Below are positions 7,543-15,363 of a DNA stretch of 34,926 nucleotides, piece after piece. Within the stretch, counting starts at the first letter, position 1, and every line of letters begins with the position of its first letter. The notes beneath the pieces were generated by a model. It worked only from the letters and a program-made list of their open reading frames with translations, was not told where the DNA came from and ran no database searches. This DNA comes from Alphaproteobacteria bacterium (GTDB lineage Bacteria > Pseudomonadota > Alphaproteobacteria > Geminicoccales > Geminicoccaceae). The DNA lies in assembly GCA_027045875.1 (NCBI GenBank), contig JALUAG010000099.1, forward strand, positions 1 to 34,926, read 5' to 3'. The translations under genes were made by a program, and so were the position numbers.

Positions 7543-8538
7543 TCACGCCGATCGCGCGCGGATGGCATCCGAGAGCAGCCCCACCGAGAGGGCGAAATAG
7601 TGCGAGCGGTTCCAGCGCAGCAACACCCGATAGTTGTCGTAGACCAGAAACGCTGCGCCACCGGGACCGTCGGGCAACAGCAGCGAGGCGTTGATGGCCA
7701 CCCGCGGCAGGGGGCGGCCGTCGAGGCGCCGCACCCCGCGCGCCGCCCAGCGGTCGAGCGGCGCCCGGTGGTCGAGACCGATCCGGCGTCGCGGCACCGG
7801 CCGCGTCAGCCGCACCTCGCGCCCCCAGAGGTAGCGGCGGTCCCAGCCGGAGCGCCTGAGATAGTTGGCCATCGAGGCGAAGACGTCGGGCAGGCTGTTC
7901 CAGATGTCCCGCCGACCGTCGCCGTCGGCGTCCACCGCATGGGCCAGGAAGGTGGAGGGCATGAACTGCGGCTGGCCCATGGCTCCCGCCCAGGAGCCGT
8001 ACATGTCCTCCACACGGATGTGTCCGCGATCGAGGATCTCGAGGGCGGCCAGCAGCTCCTTGCGGAAGAAGGCGGCCCGGCGGCCCTCGAAGGCGAGGGT
8101 GGCGAGGGCGGCGACGACGTTGAACCGTCCCTTGAAGGTGCCGAAACTGGATTCGATGCCCCAGAGGGCCACCAGCACCCGGTCGGGGACGCCATAGCGG
8201 TTCGCGGTGGCGGCCAGGATCCGCCGGTGACGGAGGCGCAGCCTGCTGCCGCGGCGGATGCGGCCGGCGCTGACCACCCGCCGCCGGTATTCGGCGAAGG
8301 TGAGGCGCCCTTCCGGCTGGCGCCGGTCGAGCTCGATCACCCGCGGCATGGGTTCGAGCCCGTCGAGCGCCCGCGCGAGCGTCGCCTCGCCGATGCCTCT
8401 GGCCCGCGCCTCCGCGCGCAGCGCCTCCAGCCAGCGGTCGAAATCCCCGCCGATGGCCGCCGCGGGGGAAGGCACGGCGAGAAGGGCGAACGGCAGAACC
8501 CCGAGGGCGGCGGCGAATTCCCTGCGCGAAACCGGCAT
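7543..8538 (-). CDS. MltB-type lytic murein transglycosylase with a Tat-like signal
   Basis: A 331-residue SLT-fold enzyme of the MltB family (glycoside hydrolase 103). The catalytic Glu is E129 in GIESSFGTFKG. GSWAGAMGQPQFMPST and the Asp-rich DADGDGRRDIW segment are family hallmarks. The N-terminus begins VSRREFAAALG followed by a hydrophobic stretch and an AAA cleavage region, which fits a twin-arginine export signal; ATG 8538 was chosen for that reason over an ATG at 8570. There is no C-terminal peptidoglycan-binding repeat. It would cleave the MurNAc-GlcNAc bond in the periplasm. It is the first gene of the minus-strand wall/replication run, 28 bases before rlpA. Confidence 0.9.
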   Translation of the reverse strand: MPVSRREFAAALGVLPFALLAVPSPAAAIGGDFDRWLEALRAEARARGIGEATLARALDGLEPMPRVIELDRRQPEGRLTFAEYRRRVVSAGRIRRGSRLRLRHRRILAATANRYGVPDRVLVALWGIESSFGTFKGRFNVVAALATLAFEGRRAAFFRKELLAALEILDRGHIRVEDMYGSWAGAMGQPQFMPSTFLAHAVDADGDGRRDIWNSLPDVFASMANYLRRSGWDRRYLWGREVRLTRPVPRRRIGLDHRAPLDRWAARGVRRLDGRPLPRVAINASLLLPDGPGGAAFLVYDNYRVLLRWNRSHYFALSVGLLSDAIRARSA

Positions 8539-8620
8539 GGCGGGCCCATCCTGCGGTCGATCCGCGATCATGGTATCAACGAAACCGCTGGCACTGAAGC
8601 CCCTAACCGAGGAACACCTT

Positions 8621-8914
8621 TCAGTAGACGACCGTCCGGTAGTCCCGGCCTCCGACCCGTTCCTCGCGGACCACCAGCGGCGCCGGCGACGGGGGTGCCG
8701 CGCTGGGATCGCCCGGGGGTGCCGCGAGCGAGGCCGAACTGCCGGTCCCCTCGCAGGGGCCACCCGCCCCGCAGGGGGCGACCACCACCACCCGCACGCC
8801 GAGCGTGGCGCCGGTGCTGCCGGCCCAGGCGGGAACGGCCGCGGGGCTCGCGAGAATGGACAGAATCGTGGCGGCTGCCAGCCGCCGGAAGGCGGACTTG
8901 CCCGACTGAGACAT
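8621..8914 (-). CDS. Small secreted protein of unknown function beside the pilus genes
   Basis: A 97-residue protein not recognised from any family. A Sec signal peptide is clear (positive start, hydrophobic core, AWAG cleavage near residue 32), and a strong GGGAGAAG ribosome site precedes ATG 8914, so it is probably real. The mature part starts with a beta-strand-like run (GATLGVRVVVVAP), has two cysteines five residues apart (CGAGGPC), a Pro/Ala/Ser-rich middle, and ends RDYRTVVY. The first strand resembles the opening strand of the spore-coat-U pilins nearby, and an aromatic C-terminal end is common in pilins, but it is far too short for a normal pilin. It lies 126 bases beyond the last pilin gene on the same strand. 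Confidence 0.65.
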   Translation of the reverse strand: MSQSGKSAFRRLAAATILSILASPAAVPAWAGSTGATLGVRVVVVAPCGAGGPCEGTGSSASLAAPPGDPSAAPPSPAPLVVREERVGGRDYRTVVY

Positions 8915-8934
8915 CGTTCTTCTCCCTACGCGGA

Positions 8935-9006
8935 CCGTATCGCATACGGCCTTCGAAGGGAACGATACAGCAGGTTCCGCTATCGCGGGTTATGTTCCGT
9001 TAACCC
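8935..9006 (-). promoter_or_regulatory. Cluster of inverted repeats between tip pilin and small secreted protein
   Basis: Three symmetric elements lie in this 126-base gap: GGGTTA-N8-TAACCC (8987-9006), the palindrome CCTTCGAAGG (8950-8959) and CCGTAT-CGC-ATACGG (8935-8949). The last ends about 20 bases before the start codon of the small secreted protein. None is followed by a T-run, so they look more like operators or leader hairpins than intrinsic terminators. The symmetry is directly visible; the function is guesswork. Confidence 0.45.
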
Positions 9007-9040
9007 AGATCACCGCCCGGCGGACGAAAAACGCTGTCTT

Positions 9041-9472
9041 TCAAAATGTTACGTTGACCACCAGCTGACTGCTGTACTGTCCGGGAGGCACACCGGGTTG
9101 CGCCGGCACCACCCCGTAGACGGTCAGCCGCTGGCGGGTACCGGCGGCGACACTGGTCTGCACGGGCACGCCGTTCCCCTCCCCGTCGCCCCACACCCTG
9201 CGATAGGTGGCATCCGTGAACAGCTCGTAGACGAGACGGGCACCGTTCGGTCCGATCATCGACCGCTGACCGCCGGAACCGGCGAGGGCGACACTGACCG
9301 CCACCGCCTCGTCGCAGAAGATGTCGATGCGACCGGTGGAGAAGGAAACCTTCGCCACATCGACGACGCCGAAGCTGACGGGGCGGGTATCCACCGTACA
9401 GGCGGCTGCCGCCGGCAGCGGCGCGAGGGTGAGCGCGGCGGCCAGCAATCCCCGTCTCAGTCGCGGGCACAT
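9041..9472 (-). CDS. Spore coat protein U domain pilin, probable tip or minor subunit
   Basis: A 143-residue secreted single-domain protein of the spore-coat-U (SCPU) family, which includes Csu-type archaic chaperone-usher pilins. The signal peptide is about residues 1-24 (APLPAAAA); the mature protein starts at ACTVDTR. Two cysteines (C25 and the one in IFCDEAV) are placed for the family disulfide. LVYELFTDATYRRVWGDG and the C-terminal PPGQYSSQLVVNVTF are SCPU hallmarks, the final alternating hydrophobic strand being the chaperone-binding one. The ATG overlaps the usher stop by 16 bases. In Csu loci the gene after the usher encodes the tip subunit, usually with two domains; this one has a single domain. 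Confidence 0.85.
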   Translation of the reverse strand: MCPRLRRGLLAAALTLAPLPAAAACTVDTRPVSFGVVDVAKVSFSTGRIDIFCDEAVAVSVALAGSGGQRSMIGPNGARLVYELFTDATYRRVWGDGEGNGVPVQTSVAAGTRQRLTVYGVVPAQPGVPPGQYSSQLVVNVTF

Positions 9473-12213
9473 CGCCGTTCTCCGAGGTCGGCCAGCAGAT
9501 CCCCCGGATCGTAGACGGGAACGGTGCAGCGGTACAGGACCTCGCCCGCCCGACCGAAGATGTCGGCGGCCCGACCCTCGGGCCGGCCGGTGATCTCGGC
9601 CAGACCGTCGCGTCCGACGAGGGCCGAGACCCGGCCCTGCCGATCCGCGAGCTCGAGGCCCGCCGGCAGCGGCTCGCCCAGCGGCCCCACGAGGCGGGCG
9701 AGCGCCCGCGCCTCGAGCCGGACCTCGAAGGGGATGCGGACGCCGGCGCGGTCGTAGGGCACGGTCTCCACCTCGCCGCGGCTGACCACGGCACCGAGGG
9801 GCAGGTCCGCGAGCTCGATGCGCAGGCGATTGACCTCGTAGGGGCGGAGCCCCGGGATCAGCAGCACGCCATCCTCGTCGGTACGCCCCACCTCGCGGTT
9901 CTCGAGATAGACGCGCACCCCGGCGAACCCCGGCAGCTCGACGAGGCCGAAGGCACGACCGATGCGGCGGGTCGGTGCCAGCCGACCGTCCATCAGGGCC
10001 ACCGAACCGCTGACCCCGAATCTGCCGTTGATCTCGCCGTCGAAGATCTCGAAATCGCCGTTGAGCGCCCCGTAGCGCCCCTGATAGCCGGCGCGGGCAT
10101 CGATGTAGCGGGGATCGTCGCCGAGTTCGGCGGCCAGACGATAGTCGAAACCGAGGTCGGTGGTCCCGCGGGCCTGACGGAACTGTGCCCGGACGCGCGT
10201 GCGCCGGTCGCTGCTCTCCACCCGCGCCGACAGGCTGCGATGGCCGGATAGCGGCAGCGAATAGGTGACCGTCACCGCCAGCTCCTCGTCCGGCTCGAAC
10301 AGGCGTGCCGCGTTGACGATCAGCGAACCGGGACCGAGGCGCAGCGAGTAGTTGCCGTTCACGGTGAGCGTGTCCTCGGCATCGTAGAGTTCCCGATTGA
10401 CCAGCAGCAGGCCGAGATGACCGAGCCCGCCGAGCTGGAGCCCGAGGGTCAGCTGGTCGGTGCGGCGGATCCCGCCCGCCTCCCCGAACTGACGGAACTC
10501 CCGATCCGTGTAGCGGGTGCGAGCGCCGATGCTGAAGCGGCGGCCGACGTATTCGTAGTCGAACGCGCCGAGGAGACCGGTGCCGCGGTCGTCGTCGTCG
10601 CTGACGCCGGCAATGGCGGTGACGGTGCCGAAGAGACCGAGCCGCAGGGTGCCGCCGAGGGCGAGACTGCGGCGGTCGGGCTCCAGTTCGGCGTGGGCCT
10701 CGCCGGTGAAGCCGTCGCTGAAGCCGTAGCGATGGGTGGCGGCGGCCATCGGGTCGCCGTAGGCGAAGCTCTCCTCCGCGAAATCCTCGCGGAGGAAGCC
10801 CAGCTCGTAGGAAAAGTCGTGCAGGCCGGCGCGCAGCAGCCGCGAGGAGACGTAGTAGTCCTGGGTGACGAGTTTCTCGCGACCGAGCAGATCGGTGACC
10901 TTGAGCTGGATCTCGCCGGCGCCGGTGACGACCGGCACGTTGGGGATGGTGAAGGGACCGGAAGGCACTTCGCCGCTGGCGCGGCGCACGTTGTCGACCA
11001 GCACCTCGACCACCGAGGGCTGTTCGGCGAGCCCCCCGATCTCCGGCAGCGGAAAGGTGACGAAGGAGGGGTCGGTGGCGAAATTGGTGGCGTACTGGAG
11101 GCCGGCGAAGCGCACCGAGCGGGCCGCCGCGCCCCCCGCCGTCAGGCTGTCGCCGATGCGCAGGCTGCGGCGGCGGTCCGGCAGATCGCGCACGAAGGTC
11201 GTCTCAAGCCGCCGGAGCTCGAAATCGCCGAACAGATCGTCCAGACGCACACTGCCGAGGAGTACGCCGAAGCCGCTGAACAGGCTGAGTTCGGCGAGGC
11301 CGTCGAGACGTTCCTCGTAGCCGTCGCCCAGGGTGTAGAGGAGATCGTAATCGAGGAAGGCACCGAGCCCCGCCTGTGGTGGCGGCGCCGCCGCCGCGGG
11401 CGGCTCGAGCGCGAAGGGCTCGAACTCGGCCGCCGGTACCGTGAGCCGGAGCCGAAGCTCGGCCCGATCGAGATCGAACGCCGCTCCCGGCACCGCGTCG
11501 AGCGGGTAGAACGGCATCCCCTGGAAGGTCAGGATGCGGTCCCGGCGCATGCGGAGGCGCCAGCGCCGCAGCTCCTCGACCGGCACGGCAAGACGGCCGC
11601 TCTCGGGATCCTCGATCAGATAGGCCCCCTCGCTCACCGACCGCCCGTTGAGCTCCACCGAAAGCAGCAACTCGCGCCAGCGCTCCTCCTCGCGCAGGGG
11701 AAGGTCGAGGGGGTCGCGCCGCGGCGTCGGTCCGGCCGCCGGCTCCGGCAGTCCGTCCTCCGCCACCTCCGGGCGCCGCGCCCCGCCGGCGGTGCCGACC
11801 CTGGCCACCGCGGTCGGGCGGACGGGTGGCAGCGCGTCGAGACCGGGCGCTTCCAGCCGCAGCGGGAGGGGCGGATCCCCGCTCGGCGGGTCGGCGGCCG
11901 GCTTCAGGGGCGCGATGGCCGCGGGTGGCGGCACCGGCAGCACCGGCGGGCCCACCGCCGGAACGCCGGTCGGACCCTGCTCCGCTTCGGCCGGGCCCGC
12001 CACGAGTTCGCGGCGCAGGCGCAGCAGGACCTCCCGCAGGGGCGGGAGCGCCTGCTCCCTCGCGGGCGCGGCCAGGGCCGCCGAAAGGAGCGTCTGCTCG
12101 CCGACCATGTCCGGACCGCCGAGCAGCAGCATGCCGAGGGCGAGGACAGCGACCGGAACGCCGAGCCGGAACCTAGCTCCCTTCCACGGAAAGCGGGACC
12201 GATATGGGGCCAC
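9457..12213 (-). CDS. Fimbrial outer-membrane usher (FimD/PapC, archaic type) with Pro-rich N-terminal insert
   Basis: A protein of about 918 residues that would form the outer-membrane assembly pore for the adjacent SCPU pilus. A hydrophobic signal segment lies at about residues 15-35. Residues 50-175 are a Pro/Ala-rich, low-complexity stretch. The usher N-terminal domain follows (ELLLSVELNGRSV, AYLIEDPESG), then the beta-barrel and plug (DYDLLYTLGDG, SLRIGDSLT, EVLVDN, DYYVSSRLLR), and finally C-terminal domains (RVYLENREVGRTDEDG, VPYDRAGVRIPFEV). The start is uncertain: I use GTG 12213, 12 bases after a GGAGG and overlapping the chaperone by 41 bases. ATG 12132 is an alternative but leaves a very short signal peptide. 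Confidence 0.88.
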   Translation of the reverse strand: MAPYRSRFPWKGARFRLGVPVAVLALGMLLLGGPDMVGEQTLLSAALAAPAREQALPPLREVLLRLRRELVAGPAEAEQGPTGVPAVGPPVLPVPPPAAIAPLKPAADPPSGDPPLPLRLEAPGLDALPPVRPTAVARVGTAGGARRPEVAEDGLPEPAAGPTPRRDPLDLPLREEERWRELLLSVELNGRSVSEGAYLIEDPESGRLAVPVEELRRWRLRMRRDRILTFQGMPFYPLDAVPGAAFDLDRAELRLRLTVPAAEFEPFALEPPAAAAPPPQAGLGAFLDYDLLYTLGDGYEERLDGLAELSLFSGFGVLLGSVRLDDLFGDFELRRLETTFVRDLPDRRRSLRIGDSLTAGGAAARSVRFAGLQYATNFATDPSFVTFPLPEIGGLAEQPSVVEVLVDNVRRASGEVPSGPFTIPNVPVVTGAGEIQLKVTDLLGREKLVTQDYYVSSRLLRAGLHDFSYELGFLREDFAEESFAYGDPMAAATHRYGFSDGFTGEAHAELEPDRRSLALGGTLRLGLFGTVTAIAGVSDDDDRGTGLLGAFDYEYVGRRFSIGARTRYTDREFRQFGEAGGIRRTDQLTLGLQLGGLGHLGLLLVNRELYDAEDTLTVNGNYSLRLGPGSLIVNAARLFEPDEELAVTVTYSLPLSGHRSLSARVESSDRRTRVRAQFRQARGTTDLGFDYRLAAELGDDPRYIDARAGYQGRYGALNGDFEIFDGEINGRFGVSGSVALMDGRLAPTRRIGRAFGLVELPGFAGVRVYLENREVGRTDEDGVLLIPGLRPYEVNRLRIELADLPLGAVVSRGEVETVPYDRAGVRIPFEVRLEARALARLVGPLGEPLPAGLELADRQGRVSALVGRDGLAEITGRPEGRAADIFGRAGEVLYRCTVPVYDPGDLLADLGERRCARD

Positions 12214-12901
12214 CTTGGCTCTCGGCCTCCAGGATGAAGGGGCCGCCGCGGCCCAGCGGAGCCGCCGGCAGCTTCCAGACATGTCGACCGCCCGCCAGCA
12301 CGTAGGCCGCCGGTTCGTCGGGCGCGATCACCACATCACCGCTCTGCGAGCGCAGACGAAGGCTGCGGATGCGGATGTGCGCGTTGCCGGTGTTGCGCAG
12401 CACGAGGAGGTAACCGTTCCCCCGGCGCCGCAGGCTCCATTCCGGCCGCGCCTGGGCGCCGGGCGGGGTGACGAATACCGGCAGGCTCAGCCGCAGGGCG
12501 AAGCGCACGCCGCCGCGCTGGCCGTCGTCCTCCTCCGGCACCTCGGCGATGAGCAGACGGTAGGCCTCCTCCACCGTACCGGCGAAGGGTTTGCGCAGGG
12601 CCACCCGGATCACCTGTCGGGCACCCGGCGGAACGCGGAACACCGAGGGCACGGCGAGGAGCTCGCGGGTGGGCTCGAGAGCTTCGTCGTTCAGCGGGCC
12701 GGTCCAGCGGAAGGTATCGACCTGGACCAGCACCGACCGGTCCCCGTCGTTGCGCAGCGTCACCGCATCGCTGCCGATGCCCGGAGCCAGCTCCAGGCGC
12801 GTCGGCGCCACCGACAGCGCGGCGGCGGCCAGCGGCGCCACCCGGAGCAGCACCGCCCCCAGCACCAACGCCAGCAGCAGGAATCGCGAGATGGTCCCCA
12901 T
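12173..12901 (-). CDS. Periplasmic pilus chaperone, PapD-like
   Basis: A 242-residue PapD-family chaperone. The signal peptide covers about residues 1-27 and ends at LAAAALS. The first Ig-like domain begins SVAPTRLELAPG with the conserved Arg, and contains VFRVPPGARQVIRVAL, the strand that donates to pilins in donor-strand complementation. The second Ig-like domain follows LSLPVFVTPP. It would capture pilin subunits as they leave the Sec channel and deliver them to the usher. It lies 12 bases after the major pilin gene and overlaps the usher start, so it is part of one operon. Confidence 0.9.
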   Translation of the reverse strand: MGTISRFLLLALVLGAVLLRVAPLAAAALSVAPTRLELAPGIGSDAVTLRNDGDRSVLVQVDTFRWTGPLNDEALEPTRELLAVPSVFRVPPGARQVIRVALRKPFAGTVEEAYRLLIAEVPEEDDGQRGGVRFALRLSLPVFVTPPGAQARPEWSLRRRGNGYLLVLRNTGNAHIRIRSLRLRSQSGDVVIAPDEPAAYVLAGGRHVWKLPAAPLGRGGPFILEAESQGGPISVPLSVEGS

Positions 12902-12913
12902 GACGGCCGGCGT

Positions 12914-13396
12914 TCAGAAGGTGAGAGTGATGTTCACGGTGTCCGTGTAGACCCCGGGCGGTACCGACTGGCCGCCGGGGATGCGGCCGAACACCTGGAG
13001 GGTGGCCTGGCTCGCCAGGATCTGGCCGAGGAACGCCTGCCCGCCCTCGCCCCACACCTGGCTCCGCGAGGGATCGCGGTAGAGCTGGTAGTCGAGCGTG
13101 TTGCCGGCATTGGCCATCTTGCGGGCGGAGACGGAACCCGCGGTGCCGCCGTCCATGGCGATGGTCACCTGCCCCTGGCAATTGGTGAGGGTGATCTCTC
13201 CCACGCCGTCGAGATCGCCCGTCTGCCCGGTCACGTACTGGCCGAAGTCGAGGGTCCCGCCTTCGATGGTGCAGCTGCTGAGAACGGTCGCGGTCACGTT
13301 GAGGACCGCCGTCTCGGTGCCGGCCTTGGCCGCCGGCGTCGCCGCCAGCAGGGGGATCAGTCCGGGCAACAGTTTGCGCAGCTGTGCAACCCGCAT
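12914..13396 (-). CDS. Spore coat protein U domain pilin, probable major subunit
   Basis: A 160-residue secreted SCPU pilin, first gene of the pilus operon and therefore the best candidate for the major subunit. The signal peptide ends TPAAKA; the mature protein starts GTETAVLNVTATV. Cysteines in LSSCTIEG and LTNCQGQ fit the family disulfide. LDYQLYRDPSRSQVWGEG and PPGVYTDTVNITLTF are typical SCPU text. I choose ATG 13396 over an in-frame TTG at 13411: the GGAGG (13402-13406) is 5 bases upstream of the ATG but would lie downstream of the TTG. The leader from the predicted transcription start is about 42 nt. Confidence 0.88.
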   Translation of the reverse strand: MRVAQLRKLLPGLIPLLAATPAAKAGTETAVLNVTATVLSSCTIEGGTLDFGQYVTGQTGDLDGVGEITLTNCQGQVTIAMDGGTAGSVSARKMANAGNTLDYQLYRDPSRSQVWGEGGQAFLGQILASQATLQVFGRIPGGQSVPPGVYTDTVNITLTF

Positions 13397-13444
13397 GAGT
13401 GCCTCCGACAAAGGGACCGGCTCGAGGATTTCTACTAATACGCG

Positions 13445-13472
13445 ATTATATATCCTACAATTCCCTTCTCAA
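13445..13472 (-). promoter_or_regulatory. Sigma70-type promoter of the pilus operon
   Basis: On the minus strand, TTGAGA (13467-13472), a 16-base spacer and a perfect TATAAT (13445-13450) lie in an AT-rich island within otherwise very GC-rich DNA. The predicted start near 13438 gives a leader of about 42 nt before the pilin ATG at 13396. This is one of the clearest promoters in the window. Confidence 0.7.
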
Positions 13473-13477
13473 GGGAA
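13461..13477. promoter_or_regulatory. Palindromic operator candidate over the -35 box
   Basis: TTCCCTT-CTC-AAGGGAA is a perfect 7-base inverted repeat centred on the -35 element of the pilus promoter. A repressor bound here would block polymerase. It could instead be a weak terminator for the upstream kinase gene (stop at 13494), but the 3-base loop and the lack of a T-run make that less likely. Confidence 0.5.
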
Positions 13478-13493
13478 ATGTGGTCCCGGATCG

Positions 13494-15182
13494 TCACGCT
13501 CGGGCGCGCGCCGATCCCACGCTCCGCGCCACCAGATCGAGCAGTCGGGCCCGTTCCACCGGCTTGGTCAGATAGCCGGTCATGCCCGCCGCCCGGCAGC
13601 GCGCGTCCTCGCCCTCCATGGCGTTGGCGGTGACGGCGACGATCGGCACCGCGGCCTTCGCGGGATCCTCGAGCGCCCGGATCCGGCGCGCCGCCTCCAG
13701 CCCGCCCATGGTCGGCATCTGCAGGTCCATCAGCACGAGATCGAACGATCCGGCCGCCACGGCGGCCACCGCCTGCTGGCCGTCCGCCACGGTCGTCACC
13801 TCGTGGCCGGCGCGTTCGAGCATGATCGACAGCAAGCGGAGATTGACCGGATTGTCGTCCGCCACCAGCACCCGCAGCCGCGGGCCGCGATGGTCGCCGA
13901 TGCTGTGGGCGGTGACGAGCTCCTCGCCGCGGCCGCTGCGCAAACGCGCGAGACAGGCGAACAGGGTCTCGGCGGAGACCGGTTTCGGAAGGAAGGCGTC
14001 GAAGCCGGCCGCTTTCGCCCGGGCGGCATCGCCGCGCAGCCCGGCCGCCGCGAGCATGACGAGACGCGCATGCGCGAGCCGGGGCGCGGCGCGGATCCGC
14101 TGCGCCAGTTCCTCGGCCGCGCCCCGGACCGAGTCGCGGGCGATCACCACATAGTCGAAGGCCGCTCCCCGGTCGGCGGCCTCGTGCAGCAGCAGCCACG
14201 CGCGCTCCGCGTCGCCCGCCTCCCGCGCAACCAGCCCCCAGCTCTCGACCAGCGCGCGAATGGTCTGGCGGCTCCGCTTCTGGCGATCGACGACCAGCAG
14301 CGCCGCCCCGGCGAGGGCGGCGTCACCCGGCCCGGTGTCGAGGCCGCGGTTTCGCGCCGGCAGGAGCCGGACCGTGGCCCGCACCACGGTCCCCGCGCCC
14401 GGCCGGCTCTCGAACTCCAGCCGGCCCTCCATCGCCTCGACGAGGCGACGGGCGATCACCAGCCCGAGACCGCTGCCCCCGAAGCCGGCTCCGGTTCCCG
14501 CCTGGAAGAAGGGCCGCGCGAGTCTGGCGAGCGCCTCTTCGGCGATGCCGATGCCGGTGTCGGTGACCTCGAAACGCAGGCCGATCCTCCCGGGAGGCGC
14601 CGGCTCGGGCGACACGGTGAGGCGAATCTCCCCTTCCTCGGTGAACTTGAGGGCGTTGCCGAGGAGGTTGAGCAGCACCTGTCGCAGGCGAGCCGGATCG
14701 CCGCGCACCACTTCGGCGGTCCCCGGTCGTCGTTCGATGACGAGCCGCAATCCGCGCTGTTCGGCCCGCAGGCCCGTCACCAGCCGGATCCGCTCGAGGA
14801 AGGGGTCGAGGGCGAAATCCACCGGCTGCAGCGCGAGCCGGCCGGCCTCCACCCGCGACAGGTCGAGCAGATCGTTGACGAGGGTCAGGAGCATCTCGCC
14901 CGATTCGAGCACCGCCGCGAGATAGCCCGACTGTTCCTCGCTCAGCGGTGTCTGGGCGAGGAGCCGCGCCATACCCAGGATCCCGTTCAGGGGTTCGCGC
15001 ATCTCGTGACTGACGGTGGCCATCAGATCGCCCTGGCCGCGCAGCCGCAGTTCGGCCTCGGCAGCGGCCCTCTCCAAGGCCGCGATACGCGCCGCGCAGC
15101 GCCGTCGGAGACGCCGCGCCTGCTGGGGTCGACGCGGCACCCATCTCGGCAGCGGCGTGCGGTCCGCGGAACCGGGAGCCAT
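13494..15182 (-). CDS. Soluble hybrid sensor histidine kinase with two receiver domains
   Basis: A 562-residue protein with no transmembrane segment. After an arginine-rich N-terminus and short coiled coil (25-50) comes a HisKA domain with His59 in VSHEMREPLNG. The HATPase domain follows (N-box LLNLLGNALKF near 171-180, DTGIGI 208-213, GSGLGL 236-241). A first receiver-like domain (about 292-415) has Ala348 where the phosphoacceptor Asp should be, although Lys400 is kept. The C-terminal receiver (435-555) is complete: DD at 442-443, Asp486 in LVLMDLQMP, Lys540. There is no DNA-binding output or sensor domain. It ends about 100 bases before the pilin gene on the same strand, so it may regulate the pilus; that is inference from position. 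Confidence 0.88.
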   Translation of the reverse strand: MAPGSADRTPLPRWVPRRPQQARRLRRRCAARIAALERAAAEAELRLRGQGDLMATVSHEMREPLNGILGMARLLAQTPLSEEQSGYLAAVLESGEMLLTLVNDLLDLSRVEAGRLALQPVDFALDPFLERIRLVTGLRAEQRGLRLVIERRPGTAEVVRGDPARLRQVLLNLLGNALKFTEEGEIRLTVSPEPAPPGRIGLRFEVTDTGIGIAEEALARLARPFFQAGTGAGFGGSGLGLVIARRLVEAMEGRLEFESRPGAGTVVRATVRLLPARNRGLDTGPGDAALAGAALLVVDRQKRSRQTIRALVESWGLVAREAGDAERAWLLLHEAADRGAAFDYVVIARDSVRGAAEELAQRIRAAPRLAHARLVMLAAAGLRGDAARAKAAGFDAFLPKPVSAETLFACLARLRSGRGEELVTAHSIGDHRGPRLRVLVADDNPVNLRLLSIMLERAGHEVTTVADGQQAVAAVAAGSFDLVLMDLQMPTMGGLEAARRIRALEDPAKAAVPIVAVTANAMEGEDARCRAAGMTGYLTKPVERARLLDLVARSVGSARARA

Positions 15183-15281
15183 CGGGGGAAAGCCTCCGCT
15201 GAACGAGGAATGCCGGTGTTCGTTCTACCTATGGTTGGGCGATTTGCAACCCCCGATCCACCGGTCACTCGGTCTCCCGGC

Positions 15282-15308
15282 TTGATAATAGGTTCATTTT
15301 CCTATAAA
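15282..15308 (+). promoter_or_regulatory. Possible promoter of the HTH-like gene, with internal inverted repeat
   Basis: TTGATA (15282-15287) and TATAAA (15303-15308) are separated by 15 bases in an AT-rich island, about 50 bases before the next gene's start. Inside the spacer and -10 region, ATAGG (15288-15292) and CCTAT (15301-15305) form an inverted repeat around 8 bases, a possible operator. The spacer is shorter than ideal, so confidence is moderate. Confidence 0.4.
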
Positions 15309-15363
15309 TAGTCCTTCCACCCCTTTGCCATCGGCCTCGGCCGACCATCAGTGGAGACCCGCA

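Noticed and set aside
11640-12066. A frameshift or gene fusion causing the Pro-rich usher N-terminus
   Set aside because: The frame is open throughout from the signal peptide to the usher domains, and the plus-strand and other frames offer no better protein.
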